Shown: positions 41,111 to 50,581, counted from the stretch's first letter. The stretch is 54,817 nt of DNA from an uncultured Eubacteriales bacterium (GCA_902475455.1 CABRZO010000001.1:1-54817); one strand, 5' to 3'. Notes: generated by a model from the letters alone, not told the origin. Program-made: numbers and translations.

Positions 41111-42679
41111 ATGAAATCCCATAAAAATCTGCTCTGTTCTCTCTTCCTGCTCTCCCTGCTCTGCTTTTTGGCCGCGGGCACCATACTACTGGCCACGGTG
41201 TCCTCTCTCTCCGGCCCGGGCCGGGCCCTGGTGCTGCTGCTGCTCTCCCTGGCGGAGGCAGGCGGACTGGCGGCGCTGGGATACCGGGTGTTTTTTTCCT
41301 TCCGGCGCTCCGCCCAGTTGCTGCCCCGGGAGCTCTGCGCCCGGCTGGAGGACCAGCCGGTCACCGACCAGTTCCATCTGCTCTGCCAATCCTACGCTCA
41401 AAAACACGAGGACCTGAGATTCATGAGTGCAGACCGATTGCTCACCCATCTGTTGGAGGACAACACCCACACCCACGTCATTGAAAATCTGCGTCAACAG
41501 CTTCAGGACATCCTGCACAGCGAGATCTTTGGCTTCCGCTGGACCAGCTACTGCTTGATCTATGTCCGTCTGGAGGACTATGAATCCTACATGCTGAAAA
41601 CCTGTGACGGCCACTTCTTCTTTGAGGACTTCCGCCGGATGTACGAGGTGGTCAGCCACACCTTCTCCACCATGCTAAATCAGCGCAACATTGCCTTCGG
41701 CGTGGAGCGGAAAAACGCCTGTGTCTTTCTGGTCAATCTGGCCAACACCGGAGAGGACACCCCCCGATCCGAGCTGGAGAAGATCCTGGACGGCCTGTAC
41801 CACGGCTGTGAGGACATGGTACGCACCATCGGAGAGAGCTTTAATGTGACTCTGGAGGTGGTGCTCTCCACCCCCTTCCAGGATGTCACCGAGACCTACA
41901 GCATCTATGAGTGGATGCTCACCATGAAGGAGTACTGTGACTTTGTGGCCGGTCCCCGGCCGGTGCTGGGGCCTCAGGACTGCCAGCAGTTTCTTGCCGC
42001 CCCCCACGCCCTATCCTCTCCCACGGAAAAGACCTATTACAGCGCGCTGCTGGCGGAGGATTTTGTCAAGGCGGAACAGGCCCTCTACGAGATGGAACTG
42101 TACGTCCTGGCCAACAACGGCTGCAATGTGCCCGCCCTCAAGAGCGTGATGCGGCTGTGCCTCAGCGCTGCCGAGGACATCGCCACCTCCAACACCTTCT
42201 CCTCCAAGAGCATCCTCTCCCTGGACTGGCGCACCGCCATTCAGAAAGCCGAGACCCAGCAGCAGCTGGAGGAGGTCATTCACTCCTTTTTTGACTATCT
42301 CATCAGCCGCTCCGGCAAGCGCCGCAGCGAGTGCTCCAGCACCACCCAGAAGATCACCGCCTTTCTGGATGAACACTATACCTGCCCCGACCTGTCCGTC
42401 ACCATGCTCTCCGACGCCCTCTCCCTGAGCCCCTCCTATATCTCCCGGATTTTCAAACGGGAGGTTGGCATCAACGTGCCCGACTACATCCACGAAAAGC
42501 GGGTACGCCGGGCCAAGGAGCTGCTGTCCACCACGGATCTCCCCCTCAACGATGTGGCCCTGCAGGTGGGCTACTCTACCGCTTGGACCATGAACCGTAT
42601 TTTCAAGCGGATAGTCCACATGACCCCCGGCGCCTGGCGCCAGGTGGCCCAATCCAACCAGGAGGAAAACCAACCATGA
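41111..42679 (+). CDS. membrane-anchored AraC family regulator
   Basis: A 522-residue protein with two N-terminal membrane helices (about 6-26 and 32-54), a long middle sensor or dimerisation region, and a C-terminal AraC double helix-turn-helix (about 420-515). The last part contains the typical second-helix segment L-N-D-V-A-L-Q-V-G-Y-S-T. Membrane-bound AraC proteins sense an extracytoplasmic signal and activate neighbouring transporter operons. It is divergent from the Opp-reductase operon and probably controls it. Start 41111 has GGAGGCG. Confidence 0.85.
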   Translation: MKSHKNLLCSLFLLSLLCFLAAGTILLATVSSLSGPGRALVLLLLSLAEAGGLAALGYRVFFSFRRSAQLLPRELCARLEDQPVTDQFHLLCQSYAQKHEDLRFMSADRLLTHLLEDNTHTHVIENLRQQLQDILHSEIFGFRWTSYCLIYVRLEDYESYMLKTCDGHFFFEDFRRMYEVVSHTFSTMLNQRNIAFGVERKNACVFLVNLANTGEDTPRSELEKILDGLYHGCEDMVRTIGESFNVTLEVVLSTPFQDVTETYSIYEWMLTMKEYCDFVAGPRPVLGPQDCQQFLAAPHALSSPTEKTYYSALLAEDFVKAEQALYEMELYVLANNGCNVPALKSVMRLCLSAAEDIATSNTFSSKSILSLDWRTAIQKAETQQQLEEVIHSFFDYLISRSGKRRSECSSTTQKITAFLDEHYTCPDLSVTMLSDALSLSPSYISRIFKREVGINVPDYIHEKRVRRAKELLSTTDLPLNDVALQVGYSTAWTMNRIFKRIVHMTPGAWRQVAQSNQEENQP

Positions 42680-43509
42680 AACTACTCCGACTTCTGCTGG
42701 CCCTGGCCTTGTGTCCCCTGCTGCTGCAGCCGCTGCTGCCCCAGGCTGCCGCCTTGGAGGAAGCGCTGATCCAGGCGGAGACCGACTTTACCTCGGAAGA
42801 GGGACTTCCGGACACCTGTGCCGAGACCTCCCTGGGCAATCTGTGCGCCGATGCGGCCCGGGAGTGCTGCGGCGCCGACTTCGCCCTGCTCCCCGCCGAG
42901 GCTATGGAGGGCACCCTGGCCCATGGCGCAGTCTTTGCCAGCGATTTGGAGCGGATTATCCCGCAGGACGATTCTCTCTTTATGGTCTCGATCTCCGCCG
43001 CCCAGCTCTTCGATCTGCTGGAAACCGGCGTGAGTCATCTGGTGACCAACCAGGCGGAGCAGATCGATTCGGAGCGCTCCGCCTGGCAGGGCTTTCCTCA
43101 GGTCTCCGGCTTCTCCTGGACCTATGACGCCTCCGCCCCAGCCGGGGAGCGGGTACTCTCGATCTCCCGGAATGGCGCCGAGCTGGACCCGGCGGACGAA
43201 ACCGTCCAATATACCCTGGTGACCACCGCCCCGTTGTTGGAGGGCTCCCTGGACTATCAGCTTCCGGGCACCCATCAGGACACCGGCTTCACCCTCCGGG
43301 ATGCCCTGACCCACTACTGCACTGGCCGGGACTCACTGTCTGCCCTCCCCTCCCGGGCCACCGTCATTGGCACTGCCAGTTACCCGCTCTGGGAGCGATT
43401 CCCCCTGCCCGCCCTGGTGGGCATCTGTCTGATAGTAGCACTGCTGGCCGCCCTCCCCCGTTGGAAGGGAGAAAAGCACTTCTCCTTCCGGCAAAACGTT
43501 TCGCGCTGA
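42676..43509 (+). CDS. 5'-nucleotidase C-terminal-domain protein, membrane anchored
   Basis: A 277-residue protein with a signal peptide (about 1-26), the C-terminal substrate-binding domain of the UshA/5'-nucleotidase family (T-S-L-G-N-L-C-A-D-A-A-R), and a C-terminal membrane helix (about 245-265). The N-terminal metallophosphatase domain is missing, so catalysis is not expected. ATG 42676 overlaps the araC stop by 4 nt, so it is translated with the regulator. It may be the extracellular ligand sensor for the membrane AraC protein. Confidence 0.75.
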   Translation: MKLLRLLLALALCPLLLQPLLPQAAALEEALIQAETDFTSEEGLPDTCAETSLGNLCADAARECCGADFALLPAEAMEGTLAHGAVFASDLERIIPQDDSLFMVSISAAQLFDLLETGVSHLVTNQAEQIDSERSAWQGFPQVSGFSWTYDASAPAGERVLSISRNGAELDPADETVQYTLVTTAPLLEGSLDYQLPGTHQDTGFTLRDALTHYCTGRDSLSALPSRATVIGTASYPLWERFPLPALVGICLIVALLAALPRWKGEKHFSFRQNVSR

Positions 43510-43538
43510 ACGCTCTTTTCTTGAAAGATCCCAACCAA

Positions 43539-43570
43539 AAAGCGCGCTGCAATTGCTTGCAGCGCGCTTT
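43539..43570. terminator. bidirectional terminator
   Basis: A 14-bp stem (43539-43552/43557-43570) with a TTGC loop and short T/A tracts lies between the nucleotidase-domain gene and the convergent third OYE gene. Confidence 0.7.
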
Positions 43571-43649
43571 CCTACGTTATACGGTTTTGAAGGACTGTGA
43601 TTTCAGGTAACCAAGAGGAGTCCCGGTATGCTGGATGAATTGTACAAAA

Positions 43650-45689
43650 TCAAATTCCGCTGGCCACCGCAAACGCCTGGCGAATGGTGGTCTGGATGGT
43701 GCCGGGCTTTTTGCAGTCGCCCAGGAGATAAAACTCCGGCGCACTGCCATAGAAGGCCAGGGCCCGCTCTGTCTGTCCCTTCATTCCAGCGGCCACCACA
43801 ATATCATCCGCCGGGAGGGTGTGGCTCTGGCCCGCCTGGTCCACATAGGTCACGGAATGGTCGGTGACCGCCGTCACCGTGACATTGACCAGTCCGGTGA
43901 AGTTGGGAAGCTTCTGCCACATCTCATCCATCTGCTCCCGGTAGTGGATCTTGGTGGCGTCCATGGCCAGCATGGGGCGCATCTCCAGCACCGTGGCCTG
44001 GCGTCCGGTCTGGGCAATCCTGATGCCGGCCTCCAGGCCCACTTCACCGCCGCCGATGACCACTACGTTCTGTCCCATCTGCTCCGCCCCGCCGTAGGCC
44101 TCAGCGGAATACCAGACCTTTTTGACCTGATCCAGCCCCTGGATGGGAGGCTTGGCAGGCACGCCCCCCAGAGCCGCCACCACGGCATCAAACTGTTCCG
44201 CCTCAATGAGGGCAGGGGTTGCCGGTGTGTTCAGTCTGACCTGAATATTGTTCCGCTTGCCCACCTGGGCAATCAGATAGTCTTTAAACTGCTTTAGAGT
44301 CCATTTGAAATCAGCATAGTCTGCATGTTTGATGGCCCCGCCCAGGGCGTCACTGGCCTCGTAGAGCACCACATCGTGGCCCCGATCCGCCAGATCCAGG
44401 GCACAGCGCATTCCACCGGGGCCGCCACCGATCACCGCCACCCGTTTTTTGCGCTCCACTGGACGGATCAGGTGCTGGAGCTCATGCTCCATGCCGATCA
44501 AGGGATTGACCGAGCAGACGGACTGATAGGGATCTCCCTCGGAACGGCCATGGCACCGGTTGCAGCGCAGACAGGGCACTAGATCCTCTGCCCGGCCCTC
44601 CAACAGCTTGTGTCCGTAGTCCGGATTGGAGATCCAGGCCCGGCCCTGCGCGATCAGATCCAGCTTTCCCTCTGCCAGGGACCGTTCCATGACCTCCGGA
44701 TCAAAATAACCGGCGATGCCGGCGATCAGCAGACCGGGCACCCGCTGCTTGATGTAGGCAGCCTGCTCCAGGAAAGGCTCGTGTTTCAGTTCAAAGCTGG
44801 TGGGATGGGCGGGCACTCCGTCGTTGGCCCGCAGCTGGACAATGTCCACATACTGTTTGGCCTGGTTCAGGAAGGCCACCGTGTCGTCGATGGTATAGCC
44901 CCCCGGCAGATCCTCAAAGGACCAGAGAATCTCCAGAATCGCTTTGGGACCGATCGCTTCCCGCACCTTTCTCAGCACCAGCAGCGGATATTTCATGCGG
45001 TTTTCCAGGCTGCCGTTCCACTCGTCGGTCCGGTTATTGGCCAGAGGGGAGAACATTTTGGAGGGCAAATTCATGCGGTAGGCGAAGTGGAGGCTGATCA
45101 TGTCAAAATCCAGCTTGCGCACAATGGCAGCCTGCTGGGCATAGGCCTCGGCGATCTGGTCCAGCTGCTCCTCGGTGTACTCCGCCGGACGCAGATGGGA
45201 GGGAATCTGCTGATACTCGTACTCCGCCTCAAAGGTGGGCACAAAGGACATGGTGGGGTCCCCCGCCACGCCGTTGGCCCCGGGAGGGGGCGGCAGCTCT
45301 CCGCCCTTTTTGTACCGCAGCATATAGTCGTCCGGCGGCCCCCACATGAGGCAGGCGTTGGCAATGGAGCCATGGAAGTGAATGGTATCCGTCAGGTGCA
45401 GCAGATAGTTCTGACTTTCGGTATCAAAAATATCAAAATGGGGCATATGGCTGAAGTCCATATCCATGTCAAAATTCTTCCGATGGGGACCGGAGGAGAA
45501 ATTTGAGATGGATACGATGGCCGCCCCGGATTTGGCCCGGTTGGCAAAATGGGTGATGGTCCCCTGACCGGGATAGGTCTCGGGGCCCTGGATAAAATGC
45601 GGCATGGAGTTGGCGGATTCCAGCCGGTTTTTCAACACATAGCCCCGCAGTGCCAGAGGGGCAAAAATATGGGGATACTTGCTTTTCAT
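43650..45689 (-). CDS. OYE/2,4-dienoyl-CoA reductase-type flavoprotein 3
   Basis: A 679-residue paralogue with an FMN barrel, a compact [4Fe-4S] loop (C-L-R-C-N-R-C ... C-S-V-N-P) and FAD/NAD(P) domains with G-G-G-P-G-G and G-G-G-E-V-G. Its barrel active-site segment is the most divergent of the three (A-Y-R-M-N-L-P-S), while the following N-N-R-T-D-E-W-N-G is recognisable. The start at 45689 follows GGAG. It is separated from the first two by the AraC unit and lies behind a YcxB gene. Possibly a different substrate or reaction. Confidence 0.9.
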   Translation of the reverse strand: MKSKYPHIFAPLALRGYVLKNRLESANSMPHFIQGPETYPGQGTITHFANRAKSGAAIVSISNFSSGPHRKNFDMDMDFSHMPHFDIFDTESQNYLLHLTDTIHFHGSIANACLMWGPPDDYMLRYKKGGELPPPPGANGVAGDPTMSFVPTFEAEYEYQQIPSHLRPAEYTEEQLDQIAEAYAQQAAIVRKLDFDMISLHFAYRMNLPSKMFSPLANNRTDEWNGSLENRMKYPLLVLRKVREAIGPKAILEILWSFEDLPGGYTIDDTVAFLNQAKQYVDIVQLRANDGVPAHPTSFELKHEPFLEQAAYIKQRVPGLLIAGIAGYFDPEVMERSLAEGKLDLIAQGRAWISNPDYGHKLLEGRAEDLVPCLRCNRCHGRSEGDPYQSVCSVNPLIGMEHELQHLIRPVERKKRVAVIGGGPGGMRCALDLADRGHDVVLYEASDALGGAIKHADYADFKWTLKQFKDYLIAQVGKRNNIQVRLNTPATPALIEAEQFDAVVAALGGVPAKPPIQGLDQVKKVWYSAEAYGGAEQMGQNVVVIGGGEVGLEAGIRIAQTGRQATVLEMRPMLAMDATKIHYREQMDEMWQKLPNFTGLVNVTVTAVTDHSVTYVDQAGQSHTLPADDIVVAAGMKGQTERALAFYGSAPEFYLLGDCKKPGTIQTTIRQAFAVASGI

Positions 45690-45741
45690 TGTGGCACGCT
45701 CCTTTATACATGGGTTCCTGGGCGGCAAAACCGCCGGTGCG

Positions 45742-46335
45742 TTATCGTTTCCGCCGGTTTTTCAGCGGACCCCAGGCGGGGCCGGCCCCGCCCGGGCGCA
45801 GGTTTTGATGGTCCCGACGGAACTTGTCCCGCTCCTGGCGCATCTGCTCCCGCTCATACTGTCGGGCCAGTTTCCGGGTATTCTGATACCACTGGAAGAT
45901 CCATTGCTCCTGCTCCGGCGTAAGTTGGCGCAGCGGAATCAGATTGCCGCTGGCACTGTCGTTATAGAGGAATAGGCAGTCTTTTGTCCTGTGCAGCTTG
46001 ACGGTCCCCCGCCAATCAACACTGACCTCCTGCTGGCCGTTTTTGACCCGCCAGCGCAGCCCGTCAAAGTGGTATTCCACCGGGTCTACCTGTTCCAGCT
46101 GCCCCTTATAGTTCAGTCGGGTCATCAGCTCATAGGCTGCCACAGCCATTAAAAACACCAGCACCGGGCCCACAAAGGCCGCAGCGCTGACATTGCCGGT
46201 GGCCAGCATAATGACCCCGCAGATGACAACCATGGCCGCCGCCAGGATCAGATACAGCCTTTTGGCGTTTTCCCGGCACGCCTGCAGATATTCCCGGCGG
46301 GTAATGCCGGTGACAGTGATGGTAAACGAATCCAT
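45742..46335 (-). CDS. YcxB-like membrane protein
   Basis: A 197-residue protein with two membrane helices (about 28-46 and 50-70) and a YcxB-type cytoplasmic domain: V-S-V-D-W-R-G, L-F-L-Y-N-D, and L-I-P-L-R-Q-L. Function of the family is unknown. Start follows GAAGGGAG. A hairpin repeat separates it from the TRAP gene upstream; it lies 52 nt before flavoprotein 3. Confidence 0.75.
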   Translation of the reverse strand: MDSFTITVTGITRREYLQACRENAKRLYLILAAAMVVICGVIMLATGNVSAAAFVGPVLVFLMAVAAYELMTRLNYKGQLEQVDPVEYHFDGLRWRVKNGQQEVSVDWRGTVKLHRTKDCLFLYNDSASGNLIPLRQLTPEQEQWIFQWYQNTRKLARQYEREQMRQERDKFRRDHQNLRPGGAGPAWGPLKNRRKR

Positions 46336-46374
46336 AAACGGCTCCCTTCAGTTCTGGCCCAGGCCAGTGGAAAG

Positions 46375-46402
46375 CAGGGGGACAGCGGATGCTGTCCCCC
46401 TG
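46375..46402. repeat. palindromic element, copy 2
   Basis: The same 12-nt arms as at 1131-1156 (CAGGGGGACAGC/GCTGTCCCCCTG), here with loop GGAT, lie 34 nt after the TRAP substrate-binding protein stop on the minus strand. Confidence 0.6.
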
Positions 46403-46436
46403 TCAAAGTGCGGTGGTCAGGGGAACTCCCGATCTG

Positions 46437-47618
46437 TCAGCCCTGGTAGGACCAATCGTAACCGGTGAGTTCAGCGGCCAGCTCCAGAATCTTGACCATG
46501 CCCTCGGTCTTGCCGTTGGCCTCGGCGATGCTGAGCGCGGACTGGACCTTGGCCTCAAAGTTGGCGGCCCAGATCCGGTCGATATCCTCGTCGGACAGCT
46601 CCACAATGGGGTTGCCGGTCTCCGCCTCGATGGTGCTCAGACCGGTCTCAATCTCGTCCTCAAACTCAGCGCAAGACCAGGCCTGCACCGCGTCGGAGGC
46701 GGCCCGGATGATGGACTGCTGATCCTCGCTGAGGCTGTTCCACCAATCCAGGTTGGCAGAGATGAAGTTACCGGCGGCGTAGGTGCCGTCCAGAGCCCAG
46801 TAGTCCGCAATGTCGTAGTACTGCATGGACACCAGCGGGGTCAGGCCCATCTGGGTGGAGTCGATGAGGCCGCGCTGCAGGGCGTCATAACCGTCGGCAG
46901 GGCCGATGGCAGTGACCTGGAAGCCCAGCGCCTCAAAGACGGTGGCGTCGATGTTGCCGAAGGACTTGCTGTTGCTGACCAGGGAGTCCAGGTCGGTGAA
47001 CTCATAGGTGGTGCAGAACACGTTGGCGCCGCCGGGCAGCACATTCAGATAGATGATGCCGTTGTCGGCAGCCTCCTGCTGCACCAGGGAAGCGGTCTCT
47101 TCATTTTCAAACATGATGGTGGTGAAGTAATCCAGGGCAGCCTCGGTTCCGCCAGGCGCAAAGGAGGGGAAGTTAAGGTAGACCAGGGTATTCAGATGGG
47201 GCATGTGGCCCAGGGTGGTCATGTTGATGGCACCGGAAGACAGGCCGTCCAGCACATCCACGTCGCCGTACAGGGTGCCGCCCCAGTAGGGATCCACCGT
47301 GATATTGCCGTTGGAGTACTCTGCCAGATAGTCGATCCACTGCTGGATCACCTGGCCGCCGGTCTCGGTCTGGTTATAGGTGGTGGAGAAGCTGATCTCC
47401 AGGGGATCGCAGTCAATGGGGGTGAAGTCCCCCTCGGCGGCGGGCTGGGCCTCGCCGTCCTCCGTGCTGAAGGCGGCATCATTAGCGCCGGAGCCCTCCG
47501 AGCTGGTGGGGGCAGTATCATTTTCCGGGGCGGAGCTGCCGGGGGCGGCAGAGTTTCCGCAGGCGGCCAGAGCGACGGTCATCGCCAGAGCCAGAAAAAG
47601 CGCAGCTAGTTTTTTCAT
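46437..47618 (-). CDS. TRAP transporter substrate-binding lipoprotein (DctP-type)
   Basis: A 393-residue extracytoplasmic solute receptor with a lipobox L-A-A-C and a low-complexity linker. In most DctP proteins a G-L-K-I-R segment supplies the Arg that binds the substrate carboxylate. The corresponding segment here is D-L-D-S-L-V-S-N-S-K-S (about 209-219), so that Arg appears to be Asn. The substrate may therefore not be a simple carboxylate. It is the fourth gene of the DctQ-DctM-hydrolase-DctP unit. Confidence 0.85.
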   Translation of the reverse strand: MKKLAALFLALAMTVALAACGNSAAPGSSAPENDTAPTSSEGSGANDAAFSTEDGEAQPAAEGDFTPIDCDPLEISFSTTYNQTETGGQVIQQWIDYLAEYSNGNITVDPYWGGTLYGDVDVLDGLSSGAINMTTLGHMPHLNTLVYLNFPSFAPGGTEAALDYFTTIMFENEETASLVQQEAADNGIIYLNVLPGGANVFCTTYEFTDLDSLVSNSKSFGNIDATVFEALGFQVTAIGPADGYDALQRGLIDSTQMGLTPLVSMQYYDIADYWALDGTYAAGNFISANLDWWNSLSEDQQSIIRAASDAVQAWSCAEFEDEIETGLSTIEAETGNPIVELSDEDIDRIWAANFEAKVQSALSIAEANGKTEGMVKILELAAELTGYDWSYQG

Positions 47619-47687
47619 GGTTGTTCCTCCTTCATTTCAGTCCTCTTTTATATTGGTGTATCGCCTCAGCGATACGGACTCACCAAA

Positions 47688-48545
47688 TCAGGCGTGAATT
47701 TCTCGTTTCAAGTAGTCGATGGCCCGCTGGCACGCCTCATCCGCCTCGGGATAGAGGCCCACATCCGTGGCAAAGGCATGGCCCAGACCGCCCCAGCGGT
47801 CGTAGACCACCTCCACCCCCTGCCCTTCCATGGCCCGGATCATCTCCTCCCCGGGGCCCTTCAGCACCGCGTCCAGGTCGTCGGTGCCGTACTGAACAAA
47901 CACCCGCTGCAAGCCGGTGTAGTCACCGTATCGGGGGGAGATCAGCGGGGCCGTCAAGTCACGGCCCGGAGCCAGCCGGCGTCCGATCTCTGCCTCGGTG
48001 CCGGAGAGATCCACGGCCGGAGACAGGGCGGCCAGGGCTCCCGGCGGGGTGATGCCGTACTGTCTGCACCACAGCCACAGCACCAGGGTCAGGTTTCCGC
48101 CGGCGGACTCCCCCACCACGCCGATGTTTTCCGCTGCATATCCCGAGGCCAGCAGCCCCTGATAGACCCGGCAAACGTCGTGAATGGTGTCGGGAAAGTG
48201 ATGCCGGGGCATCAGCCGGTAATCCGCCGCCACACATGTCAGCTGGGAGCGGTGGGCCAGCTCCCCCACAAAGGGAAACTTCAGGTATTTTCCCGGCGGG
48301 ACCTCCTGGAACCCGCCCCCGTGGAGATAGAGGAGCAGTTTATCCTCCGGCGCCCCCTGGGGCTGGGCCCAGATCACCGGCACCCCACTGATCTCATCCT
48401 GGCGGATATCCACCCCCGCAGGAACAGGGGTGGCGCCTCCGAACAGATAAACTCCCTCGGGAGGCAACGCGTCGGGGGGCATGGAGCCCGGAGGCGGCAG
48501 CTTTGCCATGGCCTCCCGGAAGTTCAAATAGGCTTGACTGAGCAT
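47688..48545 (-). CDS. alpha/beta hydrolase, HSL (esterase) family
   Basis: A 285-residue esterase of the hormone-sensitive-lipase type with oxyanion motif H-G-G-G (75-78), nucleophile G-E-S-A-G (Ser147), an Asp near Y-G-T-D-D and the His in G-L-G-H-A. It is encoded between the TRAP permease and the TRAP receptor, so it probably acts on the imported compound. Start at 48545 has AGGAGAG. Confidence 0.88.
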   Translation of the reverse strand: MLSQAYLNFREAMAKLPPPGSMPPDALPPEGVYLFGGATPVPAGVDIRQDEISGVPVIWAQPQGAPEDKLLLYLHGGGFQEVPPGKYLKFPFVGELAHRSQLTCVAADYRLMPRHHFPDTIHDVCRVYQGLLASGYAAENIGVVGESAGGNLTLVLWLWCRQYGITPPGALAALSPAVDLSGTEAEIGRRLAPGRDLTAPLISPRYGDYTGLQRVFVQYGTDDLDAVLKGPGEEMIRAMEGQGVEVVYDRWGGLGHAFATDVGLYPEADEACQRAIDYLKREIHA

Positions 48546-48573
48546 AGCAGCTCTCCTTTCCTGTGCAAGGGCT

Positions 48574-49902
48574 TCACAATCCCGCCGCGCCCAGCAGCGT
48601 GGGCAGCCCCAGGCAGATCTGGGGGAACAGCGCCACAATGAGCACCACGATGATCTCGCAGACGAAGTAGGGGACGACGCCGGAGAAGATCTCACTGGAG
48701 CTGATCCGCAGGGCGTTGGAAGTGGCAAAGACGTTCATACCGATGGGGGGTGTCAGTCCGGCGATCTCGCAGACAAAGCACAGGGTGATGACCAGCACAT
48801 AGGGGCTGTAACCTAGGGCGTTCAGCACCGGGAACACCACCGGCACGGTGATGATAATGATGGACACCACATCCATGCAGCAGCCGCAGAAGATGTACAG
48901 CAGCAGCACCAGGCAGAAAATCAGGAAGGGAGGCGCGTTGATGCTGGCAATCAGATTGGCCAGATCATCCGCCAAATGGGTGGCGGAGACAAAGGAACCA
49001 AAGAGCTGGCCGGCAATGATGATGGGAAATACTCCGGCTTCCATGCAGGCGGAATCCCACATGTTCCACAGGATCCGCTTGAGGGGCACCCGCTTGGCAA
49101 AGGCATAGACGGTTACCGCCACCGCACCGAAGGCACCGCCCACCGTGGCGGTGAACCAGCCGGCGAAGGTGCCGCCGATAATCAGGCCGAACAGGCAGAA
49201 AATCGGGATCAGCAGCGTCAGGGACTTCAGCTTGGTCAGTACGGAGACCTTGGGGCCGCCGCCAGGAGGGATGCTCCCCTTGGCAAACAGGCTGATCAGC
49301 AGCACGGTGGCCGCCAGGCATACCGCCGTCAGCAGGCCGGGGCCGATACCGCACATCAGGGCGGTGCCCACATTCATGGAGATGGGCGAGATCATGCAGA
49401 ACATGATGATGGCCATGGAGGGAGGGATCAGCGTGGAGAGGGCGCCGGAGGCGGTGATGCAGCCCAGAGAATACTTACGGCTGTAACCGGCCTGCTCCAG
49501 CTGAGGCATGGCCAGCTTGCCGAAGACCACATCGCCCGCCACGGAAGAGCCGGAGCAGGCGCCAAACACGGCGTTGGCGGCAATAACGGTAAACAGCAGA
49601 CCGCCCCGGATTCGGCCCAGCCAGGCGTGCATGGCCTGGAAGGCGCCGCCGGCGATGCCGGTCTCTCCCGCTAGGGCTCCTACCAACATGAACATTGGGA
49701 ACACCGCGTAATTGTAATTGGCCGCCAAATCAAAGGGTGTGGCGGTAAACTTACTCAGCAGCATGGCCGGATTGCCGTCGGCAATCCACAAAAAGCCCAC
49801 AAAGGCGGCGGACAGCAGCGAGACGAACACGGGGCAGCCGATAAAGATCAGCACCATCATCAAGCCAAACACTACAAGTCCAATGATTGCTCCAGCACTC
49901 AT
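48574..49902 (-). CDS. TRAP transporter large permease (DctM-type)
   Basis: A 442-residue permease of the TRAP DctM class with about 12 helices. It contains the conserved P-x-G-M-N-V-F near the C-terminus and I-P-P-S-M-A-I-I-M-F. It overlaps DctQ by 4 nt. Sodium-driven uptake is the family mode. Confidence 0.92.
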   Translation of the reverse strand: MSAGAIIGLVVFGLMMVLIFIGCPVFVSLLSAAFVGFLWIADGNPAMLLSKFTATPFDLAANYNYAVFPMFMLVGALAGETGIAGGAFQAMHAWLGRIRGGLLFTVIAANAVFGACSGSSVAGDVVFGKLAMPQLEQAGYSRKYSLGCITASGALSTLIPPSMAIIMFCMISPISMNVGTALMCGIGPGLLTAVCLAATVLLISLFAKGSIPPGGGPKVSVLTKLKSLTLLIPIFCLFGLIIGGTFAGWFTATVGGAFGAVAVTVYAFAKRVPLKRILWNMWDSACMEAGVFPIIIAGQLFGSFVSATHLADDLANLIASINAPPFLIFCLVLLLYIFCGCCMDVVSIIIITVPVVFPVLNALGYSPYVLVITLCFVCEIAGLTPPIGMNVFATSNALRISSSEIFSGVVPYFVCEIIVVLIVALFPQICLGLPTLLGAAGL

Positions 49903-50465
49903 GCCACAGCGCCTCCTTCCTCAGTTCCGGCATCCCCGGGTTCTTCCTCTTTGAGGGCAAAATAACGCACAATGCTCCACAGGAAGGCAAAGGCGATCAT
50001 AAAAAAGCCCAGGGCAAAAATAAACGAAAAGGGCCACAGCGGAAAGCCGAAGCCGGTGACGGAAGATCTGGCATGGGTCTTCAGATGTTTTCCCATCTGA
50101 ACCAGACCCCGATAGCCGATGAACACGGAGATCGCCGCCCCCAACAGGAAATTGAAGGTGGTGGTGACGGTGCGGATCGCCTTGGGGAAATGCTGGCTCA
50201 ACAGATCGATGGCCGTCTGGCCCCGGTCCAGGGTGACATAGGCCGCACTGAGGAACACCACCGGGACGTGAAGATATTTGACAATCTCCGTGGACCCGGG
50301 AATTCCCTGGTGCAGGATCTTTTCACCCAGCACGTTGAAAAACGCGACGAACATAATGCCAATCAGAAAAACAGCGGACAAATATGAAATAACCCGGACC
50401 ACCGAGACAATGGTGCGGTCCACTTTGCCCAAATTTCCTTTCAGCGTCTGATGATGTGGAGGCAT
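49899..50465 (-). CDS. TRAP transporter small permease (DctQ-type)
   Basis: A 188-residue DctQ protein with four helices, first gene behind the LysR-type operator and promoter at 50553-50619. Start 50465 is preceded by AAGGAGAG. The gene overlaps DctM by 4 nt. Confidence 0.88.
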   Translation of the reverse strand: MPPHHQTLKGNLGKVDRTIVSVVRVISYLSAVFLIGIMFVAFFNVLGEKILHQGIPGSTEIVKYLHVPVVFLSAAYVTLDRGQTAIDLLSQHFPKAIRTVTTTFNFLLGAAISVFIGYRGLVQMGKHLKTHARSSVTGFGFPLWPFSFIFALGFFMIAFAFLWSIVRYFALKEEEPGDAGTEEGGAVA

Positions 50466-50552
50466 ATACTCTCTCCTTTCTCCTCTTTTCCGGCAGCCCA
50501 TCCTGTACAAATTGCACAGATGCGCGAGTTTTTTTCGCCGGACTCTAGTTCA

Positions 50553-50581
50553 ATCATAATAGCTTCCACAGCAAGGCACAA
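50553..50581 (-). promoter_or_regulatory. promoter of the TRAP operon
   Basis: Minus strand TTGTGC (50576-50581), 17-nt spacer, TATGAT (50553-50558). It has a weak -35 box, as expected for an activated promoter. The same -35 sequence and spacing recur at the hydrolase/MFS promoter. Confidence 0.65.

Noticed and set aside
43599..44297. Plus-strand gene overlapping the end of flavoprotein 3
   Set aside because: The frame is antisense to a clear FAD-domain coding region and has no recognisable motif.
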